Of a stretch of DNA of 64,000 nucleotides, positions 34,535 through 44,786 are shown in pieces. The notes below the pieces were generated by a model. It was not told the DNA's origin. It ran no database searches and worked only from the letters and a program-made list of their open reading frames with translations. Position 1 is the stretch's first letter. The number at the start of each line of letters is the position of its first letter. Position numbers and translations under genes: made by a program. This stretch comes from Vibrio barjaei (GTDB taxonomy: Bacteria; Pseudomonadota; Gammaproteobacteria; Enterobacterales; Vibrionaceae). The DNA is taken from the NCBI RefSeq assembly GCF_001639065.2, contig NZ_LQXO02000003.1:62001-126000 (forward strand). Direction: 5' to 3'.

Positions 34535-37000
34535 TTGTCACAGCTCCCTATAGAACAAGTGTTGCCTTCGATATTTGAAGCGATTTCCTCATCGAATCAG
34601 ATCATACTCAAGGCGGCGACTGGCGCCGGTAAGTCGACGTACTTTCCTGAAAAGCTTGTTGAAAGTGGATTGATTGAAGGCAAAATTATCATGCTCGAAC
34701 CGCGGCGCATTGCGGCGAGGAATATTGCCATGTACGTAGCGTCGCAGCGTAATGAAACGGTTGGTCAAACTGTAGGCTACCGAGTACGTGGCGAGAGCAA
34801 GGTAAGCAAGGATACAAAGTTAGAAGTTGTGACAGAAGGTATCTTAACTCGTATGCTGCAAGACGACCCTGAGTTGACGGGCGTTGGAGCAATTATCTTT
34901 GATGAGTTTCATGAGCGAAGCCTGCATGCCGATACCGCACTAGCTTTTACCCTTGAGAGTCAAGAGGCGCTGCGAGATGACTTGAAGCTGATTGTGATGT
35001 CTGCAACGCTGGAAGCCAATGACCTTCAACGTGTATTACCGACGGCAACCTTTATAGAATCCAGTGGACGCTCTTTCCCTGTAGAAACCCATTATGCGCC
35101 AATGAACCGTAATGATAATCTGCCAATGTTTATGGTAAAGCAAATAGAGAACCTGATGTTACGTGAGTCAGGTTCTTTGCTGGCTTTTTTACCTGGCGTT
35201 GGCGCCATCAAAAGAGTTGAAGAGCTTTTGCTTCAAGCTGGTATCGAAGCAGAAGTCTGTCCTTTATATGGGCAGTTGGATTTTAAAGTGCAGCAAAAGG
35301 CTATCCAGCCAGCTAAACTCGGGACACGAAAAGTCGTTCTTGCGACCAATATCGCTGAAACTTCGCTTACCATTGAAGGCATTCGTCTCGTCGTGGATTC
35401 GGGATTAGAAAACCAATCTTGGTTTGATTTAAAGACTGGTGTTTCGAGACTTGAGCAAACCCGCATTGCACAGTCCTCCGCGATTCAAAGGGCAGGGCGT
35501 GCAGGTCGAATGGAGCCTGGACTTTGTATACGTTTATATAGTGAAACTCAGTTCAACTCACAGCCTGAGCAAAGTACGCCAGAAATTTTGCGAAGTGACT
35601 TATCAGCCTTGCAATTAGAGCTGATCAAGTGGGGCTGCTCTGATGCAATGGAGCTGGCTTGGATAGACCCTCCCAAGTCCACGCATTTACAGCAAGCCCA
35701 GTCGCTTCTCAGCAAGCTGCAGCTTATCGATGAGATGGGCAAGCACACCGCGCTTGGACATCAAGCTCATGAGTTGGGTGTTGAGCCTCGCCTTGCTAGC
35801 ATGTTGCTACAGGCTAAGCAGTTAGGGTCTGAGACGCTCAATGTGGCGATAGCCATATGCTGCCTGATTGAAGAGCCTGAACGCAATGAGCTGGATCTTA
35901 CCCGTTCATTAATGCGCTGGCAGCAAGGCATTCACTCTCGCCGTGGTTCTCTTTCCCAAAGAGCTTCTGTATTGGCGCAACGTCTATCGCATCGCTTTGC
36001 ATTAGAGGAGATGAATGAATCTTTACTCGGATTTGTCGCAGTGCTCGCATTCCCAGATAGAATAGCGGCAAGTCGCAGTGCTGCATCGGGACACTATTTG
36101 TTAGCAAATGGACATGGAGCAAGTGTCGATAATCAGCAACCATTAGTGAAGTCACCTTATCTGGCCGTTGTTGATTTAATGAAAACCGGTCAGGGAAGTA
36201 GTCAGATTTTTAAGGCGTTGCCGCTGGATATTGAGCTGCTTTCGACAACAGCACCGCAATTAATTGATGAGCTCTCTGTGGTGGATTGGGATGATCAGAA
36301 AGGTCGCTTAGTTGCCAGTGAACAACGAAAAATTGGCGCGATTGTTTTGCATTGCAAAGAGATCCCCGTTCCAGAAAAAGCGGATGTTGAAGCGGCACTG
36401 CTTGGCTATGTTAAGCGTAAAGGCTTTGCTGCGTTAGACTGGAACTCTGACGCACAAGCGCTTTGTACGCGCGTCATATGCGCTTCGGACTGGCTCCCAG
36501 ATGAAGCTTGGCCGGATATGTCTGAGCATGTATTGCTCGACGAGCTTGATACGTGGTTATTACCATTCATGACTGGCATTAAAAATGCTAAACAACTTAA
36601 GAAGTTGGATGTAATGGCCGCATTACAAGCCCGTTTAGGTTGGGATAAACAACAACGGCTCAATGAGTGGCTCCCGACACACTTGGTAGTTGCCTCTGGT
36701 GGGAGAAAGAAAATACATTACCAAGTTGGTGAAGCTCCGACGTTGTCGGTGAAGCTGCAAGAAATGTTTGGCGAAAAGTCATCACCTACTATTGCGTTAG
36801 GAAAACAAGCCATTGTGTTAGAACTGTTATCTCCAGCTCAACGTCCGTTGCAGATAACCAGAGACTTAGCGGCATTTTGGCAAGGTGCCTACAAAGAAGT
36901 ACAGAAAGAGATGAAGGGGCGTTACCCGAAACATCCTTGGCCTGATGACCCAATGAATCATCAGGCAACGAGTAAAACTAAAAGACAATTGAATTCATGA
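34535..37000 (+). CDS. hrpB: ATP-dependent helicase HrpB
   Basis: HrpB is a DEAH-type helicase of unsettled cellular role. The Walker A GAGKST is at 30-35, the Walker B box DEFH at 123-126, SAT follows in VIVMSATLE, and motif VI is QRAGRAGRMEPG. HA2 and HrpB-specific C-terminal domains complete 821 residues. The start is TTG 34535 with AAGG 8 bases upstream. The gene overlaps mrcB by four bases (ATGA), the conserved hrpB-mrcB pair. Confidence 0.93.
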   Translation: MSQLPIEQVLPSIFEAISSSNQIILKAATGAGKSTYFPEKLVESGLIEGKIIMLEPRRIAARNIAMYVASQRNETVGQTVGYRVRGESKVSKDTKLEVVTEGILTRMLQDDPELTGVGAIIFDEFHERSLHADTALAFTLESQEALRDDLKLIVMSATLEANDLQRVLPTATFIESSGRSFPVETHYAPMNRNDNLPMFMVKQIENLMLRESGSLLAFLPGVGAIKRVEELLLQAGIEAEVCPLYGQLDFKVQQKAIQPAKLGTRKVVLATNIAETSLTIEGIRLVVDSGLENQSWFDLKTGVSRLEQTRIAQSSAIQRAGRAGRMEPGLCIRLYSETQFNSQPEQSTPEILRSDLSALQLELIKWGCSDAMELAWIDPPKSTHLQQAQSLLSKLQLIDEMGKHTALGHQAHELGVEPRLASMLLQAKQLGSETLNVAIAICCLIEEPERNELDLTRSLMRWQQGIHSRRGSLSQRASVLAQRLSHRFALEEMNESLLGFVAVLAFPDRIAASRSAASGHYLLANGHGASVDNQQPLVKSPYLAVVDLMKTGQGSSQIFKALPLDIELLSTTAPQLIDELSVVDWDDQKGRLVASEQRKIGAIVLHCKEIPVPEKADVEAALLGYVKRKGFAALDWNSDAQALCTRVICASDWLPDEAWPDMSEHVLLDELDTWLLPFMTGIKNAKQLKKLDVMAALQARLGWDKQQRLNEWLPTHLVVASGGRKKIHYQVGEAPTLSVKLQEMFGEKSSPTIALGKQAIVLELLSPAQRPLQITRDLAAFWQGAYKEVQKEMKGRYPKHPWPDDPMNHQATSKTKRQLNS

Positions 37001-39387
37001 CAGTAACGAAAAAGTTGGCACCTAGTGGTAAAAAGCCAGCACCAAGAAAGACCACCACAAAATCGGCTCCTAAATCAAAAGCGAAAAGCAGTAAACCTAA
37101 GCGTAAGCCAAGTCGGAAAAAAGCGAAACAAGGGTGGGGAAAGCGTCTGCTCTCAATCGGTTGGAAACTGGCTCTGGTTGGCGTGGTCGCCCTTGGCGCG
37201 GTGTTTTACTATCTCGATCAAGTGGTCAAAGAGCGTTTTGAAGGCAATTTATTCGAGTTGCCAACAGTGGTTTATGCTCGTGTGCTCAATCTGTCTGTCG
37301 GCGACAACATTACGATAGCTCAGCTACGTAATGAACTGGATGTATTGAACTATCGTAAGGTATCTCAACCGCGCCACCCAGGTGAGTACTCCTCGTCTTC
37401 CACCAAGATAGAACTGATTCGCCGTCCCTTCGAATTTGCCGACGGTCCAGAACCCGATCGTCATGTGATGTTGTATTTTAGCGATGGGTCATTGTCTCGA
37501 ATTCAGTCGTTGGAAAAGAAGGGGGATCTTGGCTTTCTAAGAATTGAACCTAAGATGCTTGGGATGCTCGAAAAAAAAGCCGATGAACAACGTTTGTTTT
37601 TGAGGCGTGATCAATTTCCAGAAATTATGATCGACGCGTTACTAGCAACGGAAGATCGTGATTTTTATCAACATGATGGTATCTCCCCTACTGCCATAGC
37701 ACGTGCGTTTTTCGCGAATATTCGCGCCGGCCGCACGGTACAAGGGGGCAGTACGTTAACGCAACAGTTGGCTAAAAACCTGTTCCTAACCAGTGATAGA
37801 ACCTTATGGCGTAAAGTAAGAGAAGTGTTTATCGCACTCATTCTTGACTATCGTTACAGCAAAGACCAAATCTTGGAAGCGTATTTGAATGAAGTTTACC
37901 TTGGTCAAAGCCGTGGTGAGGCTATTCATGGCTTTGGGCTAGCGTCTCGTTTGTATTTTGGTCAGCCATTGCAAGAGTTGAGAATTGACCAGCTTGCATT
38001 ATTGGTAGGTATGGTAAAAGGGCCATCTTACTACAATCCCATTCGTCATCCAGAGCGAGCTAAGCAGCGCAGAGACTTAGTGCTGCGTTTAATGATGGAT
38101 CAGAACATGCTGACCGGACGCGAGTTTGAAATGGCAGCCTCTCGTGATCTCGACTTGCAGAACAATCCCCAAATTGCGAGCCGCCAACCAGCGTATTTTC
38201 AGCAGCTTAACCGAGAGCTGAATAGCAAGCTTGGCGATAAGCTACGTGGTGGCAAAGGTATTCGAATCTACACGTCTTTGGATCCTGTTTCACAGGACAA
38301 GTTAGAAAAGGCCATTGCCAAGCGTGTACCTCAGTTAGAAAAAACGTCCGGTAAAGGGCTTGAAGCCGCAGCCGTTGCGGTGGACAGAAATACCGGCGAG
38401 ATCCGTGCTATGGTGGGCGGTAAGCGTACAGGCTACAGTGGCTTCAATCGAGCGTTGAATGCGAGTAGGCCAATCGGCTCGTTAGTCAAGCCTGCGGTCT
38501 ATCTTACTGCGTTGGAACAGCCTCAGAACTATGATTTGGCATCGACACTTGAAGACTCACCGCTCACGCTAAAAGGCAGTCAAGGCAACGTTTGGCAGCC
38601 AAGAAACTACGACCGTAAGTTCAGAGGTGATGTGCCTCTCTATCAAGCGCTTGCTAAATCCCTTAACGTGCCGACGGTACGTCTAGGAATGTCTCTCGGT
38701 ATCAAGCCGGTTTCCGAGACATTAGTGCGCTTAGGTGTGGATGCGAATGAGATCAGGCCTGTTCCATCTATGTTCCTTGGTTCTCTGTCGTTGACGCCAT
38801 ATCAAGTGGCACAGATGTTTCAAACCATCGCTAACTCTGGACGACAAGCTGAGCTCTCGGCTTTACGTTCAGTCGTTACCGTGGACGGAGAGGTGCTCTA
38901 TCGATCTCTACCCAAAGCGCAGCAGAAGGTCCCTCAGCAAGCAGCATGGCTTACCACCTTTGCTATGAAAAAAGGGGTAGCTGAAGGGACGGGACGTTAT
39001 CTGAATAGTCAGTTTGCGTGGGCTGCACTGGCCGGAAAAACTGGTACCAGTAATGACACTCGTGATAGTTGGTTTGTTGGTGTCGATGGACGAGAAGTGA
39101 CGACGATTTGGGTTGGGCGTGATGATAATAAGTCGACTAAGCTAACAGGCTCAAGCGGTGCATTACGAGTGTATTCAGACTATTTGAAAGCTCGAATTCC
39201 AGAGAAGCTGACATTGCCTTGGCCTAAAAACATCAGCATGATTGGCTTCTCTAAACAGCGTAGCGGTGCACTGGAACTAGATTGCGGAAGCCAATTGGAA
39301 TTACCAGTCTGGGATGAAGGTGGAAAACTGAAAGCGTCCTGTGACAACCAACCCAAACAGTGGATAAAAAACCTGTTTGACTGGTGA
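36997..39387 (+). CDS. mrcB: Penicillin-binding protein 1B
   Basis: PBP1b polymerises and cross-links peptidoglycan. A basic Lys/Ser-rich cytoplasmic tail (~1-47) precedes one membrane helix (~50-70). A UB2H-like region comes next, then the GT51 glycosyltransferase with catalytic E219 in EDRDFYQHDG, and the transpeptidase with S495-x-x-K498 (SLVK), SLN and K681-T-G. The 796-residue length is typical. UB2H normally binds LpoB; the lpoA gene at the far end of this window encodes the activator of the sister enzyme PBP1a. Confidence 0.95.
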   Translation: MTVTKKLAPSGKKPAPRKTTTKSAPKSKAKSSKPKRKPSRKKAKQGWGKRLLSIGWKLALVGVVALGAVFYYLDQVVKERFEGNLFELPTVVYARVLNLSVGDNITIAQLRNELDVLNYRKVSQPRHPGEYSSSSTKIELIRRPFEFADGPEPDRHVMLYFSDGSLSRIQSLEKKGDLGFLRIEPKMLGMLEKKADEQRLFLRRDQFPEIMIDALLATEDRDFYQHDGISPTAIARAFFANIRAGRTVQGGSTLTQQLAKNLFLTSDRTLWRKVREVFIALILDYRYSKDQILEAYLNEVYLGQSRGEAIHGFGLASRLYFGQPLQELRIDQLALLVGMVKGPSYYNPIRHPERAKQRRDLVLRLMMDQNMLTGREFEMAASRDLDLQNNPQIASRQPAYFQQLNRELNSKLGDKLRGGKGIRIYTSLDPVSQDKLEKAIAKRVPQLEKTSGKGLEAAAVAVDRNTGEIRAMVGGKRTGYSGFNRALNASRPIGSLVKPAVYLTALEQPQNYDLASTLEDSPLTLKGSQGNVWQPRNYDRKFRGDVPLYQALAKSLNVPTVRLGMSLGIKPVSETLVRLGVDANEIRPVPSMFLGSLSLTPYQVAQMFQTIANSGRQAELSALRSVVTVDGEVLYRSLPKAQQKVPQQAAWLTTFAMKKGVAEGTGRYLNSQFAWAALAGKTGTSNDTRDSWFVGVDGREVTTIWVGRDDNKSTKLTGSSGALRVYSDYLKARIPEKLTLPWPKNISMIGFSKQRSGALELDCGSQLELPVWDEGGKLKASCDNQPKQWIKNLFDW

Positions 39388-39468
39388 TTTCAACTACGTT
39401 TAATTATGAAGAGAATTTGCTAATTACCTGATATATTGGATTAACCATAATAAAAAGCGCTTTTAGGG

Positions 39469-41787
39469 ATGAATGTGAAACGCCTGATTCAGTGGCTAGT
39501 AGCCGTCGCTCTCCTGTCCAGCAGTGGATGGGTGTTAGCAACCGAAAATACCGATAACAACGCAAAGGAACTTGACCGTCCTAAAATAGGATTGGTTCTG
39601 GCAGGCGGAGGCGCGAAAGGGGCTGCGCACATTGGTGTTCTAAAAGCGTTAGAAGAGATGCAGATTCCTGTTGATATCATCACGGGCACCAGCATGGGGG
39701 CCTATGTGGGCGGCCTCTATGCGACCGGAATGAGTGCTGATGAGATTGAAAGCTTCATCTATACCGTGGATTGGAACAATGGATATCGTGATCGTGTTAG
39801 CCGCAGCCAACGCCGAGTTCGCGATAAGGAGTCGGAAGACCGCTATCAAATTCGCACCGATATCGGTTTACATTTTGGCTCGATAGAAGCCCCAAAAGGG
39901 GTGGTACAAGGCCAGAATATGTTACGCATTCTGCGCAAAACTACGGGCAACCTTCCTGAGTTCAAATCATTTGATGACTTGGCCATTCCTTATCGTTCGG
40001 TGGCGACGGATATATTAAAACTTGAGCCTGTTGTACTGGATAAAGGTTATCTAGTGGACGCAATGATGGCGAGTATGTCGGTGCCGGGCGCGCTACCACC
40101 TTATGAGCTGGATGGCTATTTGTTGGTTGATGGTGGGGTGACCAATAACATGCCTGTCGAGCTGGCGAAGCAAATGGGTGCGGACATTATCATTGCGGTT
40201 GATATCAGTAGTGACTACAAAACCCGAGAGGATTTCAGTAGCTTCTTGACTGTTGGCGAGCAGCTATCTAATTATTTGGTACGCCGCAGTACAGAAGAAC
40301 AAATGCAAGCTCTGGATGACAAAGACATCCTAATGCATCCAGACGTGGGACAGATCGCCACCACCGATTTTTCAGCGATGCCGAAAGCGTATAACTTGGG
40401 TTATCAAGAGGCTTATCGTAATGAGAAACAGCTTAAAGCGCTCACCGTAAACAGTGCTAGGTTCCAGCATTATATCGATGCTAAACAGTTAGCACGTAAA
40501 AAGCTGGTGTACGGTGATGAGAACGTCGTTGATAAGATAGTGATCAATAACCAAAGTCACTACAGCGATGAATTGATCAAAAGCCGTTTGGGGCTGAAAG
40601 CAGGTGAAATCCTAGAAACCGATGAGATAGAAAAGCATATTGAGGAGCTCTATGCTCTCGATCGTTTTGAATTGATCACATACCGCTACGATGATAAAGG
40701 TGATGAAACAGATCTTGTTGTCGATGTAAAAGAGAAATCTTGGGGTCCAAATTATATGGACTTTCGTTTCTACCTTGAAGAAGACTTCAATGCGAACAGC
40801 TTCTATTCGATCGGTGTCACCACTAACTTTACCGATTTGAACGATCGCGGTGCAGAGCTGAGAGTGAATGCGGACTTTGGTACTGATAAGCGAGTGGAAG
40901 GAGAGGTCTACTCGCCTTTCATGTTCAATCAAAACTTTTTCTTGTTAGGTGGTCTTCGCTACAACAGCGACAAGCGAAATGTGCTCTGCCAATTAAATTC
41001 TAACGGGGATGGTTGCGTGGAGCCAGCTCTTGAGGGTAATGCTGATTTTATTCCAGTATCGTATCGTGAGTGGGAAGGGGAGTTTGCGGTTGGTTATCAA
41101 CCAACGTTATGGCAGGAAGTGAAAATTGGTGCACGGTATACGACTGGTGAATCGTATGTCTCACCTTTACCTTCTGCTGGTACGTTTGATTTTGATCGTC
41201 GAGGTGTTTTTGCCAGCTACAAACTGGATACGTTAGATGATTATAGTTTGCCGACTAAAGGCTGGTTGGTGAATTTAGAGTATTTGCTGTCGAGAGACAG
41301 TGGTGACCAAAACATCCAAACTGAACCCTCAGAATTTTCTGATAACGCCTACGAAATTAGCATTGCTACTAAATATGCAAAAACCTTTAATCGTAATACC
41401 TTAGTAGGCTCGTTCGATTACGAAATGATCGAGACGGAAAACGACTCATTGCCAGTGAGCCCAAGAGAGCTTGGTGGCTTTTTGAATATGTCGGGTATTC
41501 CTCGTAACAGTTTGATTGGCCAGAACAAGCTCTATGGCAGTCTAGTGTATCGCTATCGATGGTTCGATAACGACTTTGGCATGTTCCAATCCCCAGTTTA
41601 CTTAGGAGCAAGTGCTGAGTATGGCGGTGTCTGGGATGGCGACCGTTCGTTGTCTAATGCGCCACTGTATCTGGCAGGGTCGGTATTTGCTGGCATAGAC
41701 TCTCCCGTCGGGCCTATTATGCTGTCTTATGGTCAAGTAGAAACTGGGTTGCGCTCGTTCTATTTAATTATTGGAGCCGCTTACTAA
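39469..41787 (+). CDS. Patatin-like phospholipase with BamA-like barrel (type Vd autotransporter)
   Basis: This 772-residue exported protein resembles PlpD. A signal peptide (~1-24) is followed by a patatin lipase domain (~38-340), with the oxyanion loop GGGAKGAAHIG, nucleophile S75 in GTSMG, and the dyad aspartate D221 in VDGG. A POTRA-like segment (~345-425) and a 16-stranded surface-antigen barrel (~430-772) follow. It should place a lipase at or outside the outer membrane. ATG 39469 has GGG close upstream. It stands 81 bases after mrcB and could be cotranscribed. Whether the lipase is cleaved and released is unknown. Confidence 0.88.
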   Translation: MNVKRLIQWLVAVALLSSSGWVLATENTDNNAKELDRPKIGLVLAGGGAKGAAHIGVLKALEEMQIPVDIITGTSMGAYVGGLYATGMSADEIESFIYTVDWNNGYRDRVSRSQRRVRDKESEDRYQIRTDIGLHFGSIEAPKGVVQGQNMLRILRKTTGNLPEFKSFDDLAIPYRSVATDILKLEPVVLDKGYLVDAMMASMSVPGALPPYELDGYLLVDGGVTNNMPVELAKQMGADIIIAVDISSDYKTREDFSSFLTVGEQLSNYLVRRSTEEQMQALDDKDILMHPDVGQIATTDFSAMPKAYNLGYQEAYRNEKQLKALTVNSARFQHYIDAKQLARKKLVYGDENVVDKIVINNQSHYSDELIKSRLGLKAGEILETDEIEKHIEELYALDRFELITYRYDDKGDETDLVVDVKEKSWGPNYMDFRFYLEEDFNANSFYSIGVTTNFTDLNDRGAELRVNADFGTDKRVEGEVYSPFMFNQNFFLLGGLRYNSDKRNVLCQLNSNGDGCVEPALEGNADFIPVSYREWEGEFAVGYQPTLWQEVKIGARYTTGESYVSPLPSAGTFDFDRRGVFASYKLDTLDDYSLPTKGWLVNLEYLLSRDSGDQNIQTEPSEFSDNAYEISIATKYAKTFNRNTLVGSFDYEMIETENDSLPVSPRELGGFLNMSGIPRNSLIGQNKLYGSLVYRYRWFDNDFGMFQSPVYLGASAEYGGVWDGDRSLSNAPLYLAGSVFAGIDSPVGPIMLSYGQVETGLRSFYLIIGAAY

Positions 41788-42089
41788 ACGTCATTATCAC
41801 TCCAGATTATGTTGAATATAAATACTCTAAATGAAGGGTAGTATTGCAGCGACCTGCTGCAACTTTAGTCGCAAAATGCTTGTTTTTACTCAAACTTGCA
41901 ATGTTGGTCAAAATGATAAGATTTTAATCTAACGTTAAATTTGCTATCCTTCGCCCCACAGTTTGGCCTCTCTGGCACTGCTGATTCAGTTACTTGATGA
42001 CGAGATAAGGCGAGGGAGAGCCAAGTTTCCAAGGATGTCCACTCCTAATTCTAATTATTAAGGATGGACCGCAATGAGAGGAAAAAGTC
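41788..42089 (+). other. 302-bp space before acnB
   Basis: It holds a 7-bp hairpin, TTGCAGC (41844-41850) with GCTGCAA (41856-41862), which may weakly end the patatin transcript. Further down, GTCC (42038-42041) can pair with GGAC near 42067, framing the acnB leader. An AT-rich stretch around 41920-41950 probably contains the acnB promoter, but I could not define its boxes. No ORF is credible here. Confidence 0.4.
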
Positions 42090-44687
42090 GTGCTTGAAGC
42101 CTACCGTAAACACGTCGAAGAGCGTGCTGCCGAAGGAGTTGTCCCAAGACCCCTAGACGCCGAACAAGTTGCTGGACTTGTTGAGCTGTTAAAGAACCCA
42201 CCTCAGGGTGAAGAAGAGTTTATTCTAGACCTCCTCGAGAACCGTATTCCACCTGGTGTTGATGAAGCTGCTTATGTTAAAGCAGGTTTTCTGACGGCTG
42301 TAACTAAGGGCGAAGTAGAATCGCCACTAGTTAGCCGTGAAAAAGCAGCTGAACTCCTCGGTACCATGCAAGGTGGTTATAACATCGAATCACTGATTGC
42401 CTTGCTTGACGATGCTGCGCTAGCGCCAATTGCCGTTAAAGCACTGTCTCATACGCTGCTGATGTTTGATGCTTTCTATGATGTAGAAGAGAAAGCAAAA
42501 GCAGGTAATGCTTACGCGAAACAAGTCCTAACGTCTTGGGCTGAAGCGGAATGGTTCCTGTCTAAGCCTGAGCTACAAGAAAAGATTACGTTGACAGTAT
42601 TTAAGGTGACGGGTGAAACCAACACTGATGACCTGTCTCCTGCACCTGATGCATGGTCTCGTCCAGATATTCCAGTACACGCTTTAGCAATGCTTAAAAA
42701 CGCACGCGATGGTATCGAACCGGATCAACCAGGTTCAATCGGTCCAATCAAACAAATTGAAGCACTTAAAGGCAAAGGTCATCAACTTGTTTATGTTGGT
42801 GACGTAGTAGGTACAGGTTCTTCTCGTAAATCGGCAACCAACTCAGTGTTGTGGTTTATGGGTGATGACATTCCAAACGTACCAAATAAGCGTGCTGGTG
42901 GTTATGTATTGGGTGGCAAGATCGCGCCAATCTTCTTCAACACTATGGAAGATGCCGGGGCACTGCCAATCGAAGTGGATGTAACTAAGCTGAACATGGG
43001 TGACGTGATTGACGTGTATCCATACCAAGGCAAAGTATGTAATCACGAGTCAGGCGAAACCCTAGCAGAGTTTGCACTAAAAACAGACGTACTGATTGAT
43101 GAAGTTCGTGCAGGTGGTCGTATTCCACTGATCATTGGTCGTGGTCTAACCGACCGTGCTCGCCAATCTCTAGGCCTTGAACCATCAGAAGTCTTCCGCC
43201 GTCCAGTAGCCGTTGAAGAGTCAGATGCTGGCTATACACTGGCTCAGAAGATGGTTGGTAAAGCGTGTGGCGTTGAAGGTGTTCGTCCGGGTACATATTG
43301 TGAACCTAAAATGACGACGGTTGGTTCGCAAGATACGACAGGCCCAATGACACGTGATGAGCTAAAAGATTTAGCATGTCTAGGCTTCTCGGCAGACCTA
43401 GTGATGCAGTCATTCTGTCACACCTCAGCATATCCAAAACCTGTAGATGTGAACACTCATCATACATTGCCTGACTTCATCATGAACCGTGCAGGTGTTT
43501 CACTGCGTCCAGGTGATGGTGTTATCCACTCTTGGTTAAACCGTATGCTTCTGCCTGATACTGTTGGTACAGGCGGTGACTCACATACCCGTTTCCCTCT
43601 AGGTATTTCTTTCCCAGCAGGTTCTGGTCTGGTCGCGTTTGCTGCGGCAACCGGTGTTATGCCTCTTGATATGCCAGAATCTATCCTTGTACGCTTTAAA
43701 GGTGAAATGCAGCCAGGTATCACACTTCGTGACCTTGTTCATGCGATTCCTTACTATGCGATTCAGCAAGGTTTGTTGACGGTTGAGAAAGCCGGTAAGA
43801 TCAACGAATTCTCTGGTCGTATCCTAGAGATTGAAGGCGTTGAACACCTAACGGTTGAGCAAGCATTCGAACTTTCTGACGCTTCGGCTGAACGTAGTGC
43901 TGCGGGTTGTACCGTTAAACTGTCTCAAGAGTCTATCGAAGAGTACCTGAACTCAAACATCACTATGCTTAAGTGGATGATTTCAGAAGGCTATGGTGAC
44001 CGTCGTACTATCGAGCGTCGTATTGTTGCAATGCAAGAGTGGCTGGCTAACCCAGAACTGATGCAAGCGGATAGTGATGCAGAATATGCACATGTTATCG
44101 AGATTGACCTTGCAGACGTGACGCAGCCAATCCTTTGTGCACCAAATGACCCAGATGATGCTCGTCTACTTTCTGAGGTGCAAGGAACAGAAATCAACGA
44201 AGTATTCATTGGCTCTTGTATGACTAACATCGGTCACTTCCGCGCAGCTGGTAAGTTACTCGATAAGTACAATGGTCAGCTTGATACTCGCCTATGGATT
44301 GCTCCACCAACGAAGATGGACCGTGACCAGCTAACAGAAGAAGGCTACTACGGTATCTTTGGTCGTGCTGGAGTTCGTATCGAAACACCGGGATGTTCTT
44401 TGTGTATGGGTAACCAAGCGCGTGTTGCTGACGAAGCGACGGTAATGTCTACGTCGACTCGTAACTTCCCGAACCGTCTTGGTACTGGTGCTAATGTATA
44501 TCTTGCGTCAGCTGAACTTTCTTCAGTCGGAGCAATCCTAGGTAAGATTCCAACGAAAGAAGAATACCTAGAGTACATGAAGCAGATTGACCCAACTGCA
44601 GCAGATACTTACCGCTATCTAAACTTCCACCGTATGGGGCAGTACACAGAGAAAGCAGACACAGTCATCTTTCAAGAGCCTGCTTAA
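42090..44687 (+). CDS. acnB: Aconitate hydratase B
   Basis: AcnB interconverts citrate and isocitrate in the TCA cycle and, when it loses its 4Fe-4S cluster, can bind mRNA. The cluster cysteines fall at C710 (GSCMTN), C769 and C772 (GCSLCMGNQ), the same numbers as in E. coli Acn[12 protein letters not shown] and the N-terminal HEAT-like domain are also clear. It starts at GTG 42090 with GAGAGG upstream and has 865 residues. A strong terminator follows. RyhB-type iron control is possible but cannot be shown here. Confidence 0.97.
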   Translation: MLEAYRKHVEERAAEGVVPRPLDAEQVAGLVELLKNPPQGEEEFILDLLENRIPPGVDEAAYVKAGFLTAVTKGEVESPLVSREKAAELLGTMQGGYNIESLIALLDDAALAPIAVKALSHTLLMFDAFYDVEEKAKAGNAYAKQVLTSWAEAEWFLSKPELQEKITLTVFKVTGETNTDDLSPAPDAWSRPDIPVHALAMLKNARDGIEPDQPGSIGPIKQIEALKGKGHQLVYVGDVVGTGSSRKSATNSVLWFMGDDIPNVPNKRAGGYVLGGKIAPIFFNTMEDAGALPIEVDVTKLNMGDVIDVYPYQGKVCNHESGETLAEFALKTDVLIDEVRAGGRIPLIIGRGLTDRARQSLGLEPSEVFRRPVAVEESDAGYTLAQKMVGKACGVEGVRPGTYCEPKMTTVGSQDTTGPMTRDELKDLACLGFSADLVMQSFCHTSAYPKPVDVNTHHTLPDFIMNRAGVSLRPGDGVIHSWLNRMLLPDTVGTGGDSHTRFPLGISFPAGSGLVAFAAATGVMPLDMPESILVRFKGEMQPGITLRDLVHAIPYYAIQQGLLTVEKAGKINEFSGRILEIEGVEHLTVEQAFELSDASAERSAAGCTVKLSQESIEEYLNSNITMLKWMISEGYGDRRTIERRIVAMQEWLANPELMQADSDAEYAHVIEIDLADVTQPILCAPNDPDDARLLSEVQGTEINEVFIGSCMTNIGHFRAAGKLLDKYNGQLDTRLWIAPPTKMDRDQLTEEGYYGIFGRAGVRIETPGCSLCMGNQARVADEATVMSTSTRNFPNRLGTGANVYLASAELSSVGAILGKIPTKEEYLEYMKQIDPTAADTYRYLNFHRMGQYTEKADTVIFQEPA

Positions 44688-44729
44688 TGGTGAATTATAG
44701 AGCTCGATAAGAGCTCTATGCTGAGTAGC

Positions 44730-44758
44730 AAAACGGCCACTTTGAGTGGCCGTTTTTT
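44730..44758. terminator. Bidirectional terminator after acnB
   Basis: AAAACGGCCACT (44730-44741) and AGTGGCCGTTTT (44745-44756) form a 12-bp stem with loop TTG and flanking T runs on both strands. Confidence 0.92.
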
Positions 44759-44786
44759 ATGCGCTGAGTTAGTGATTTTATCTAGG

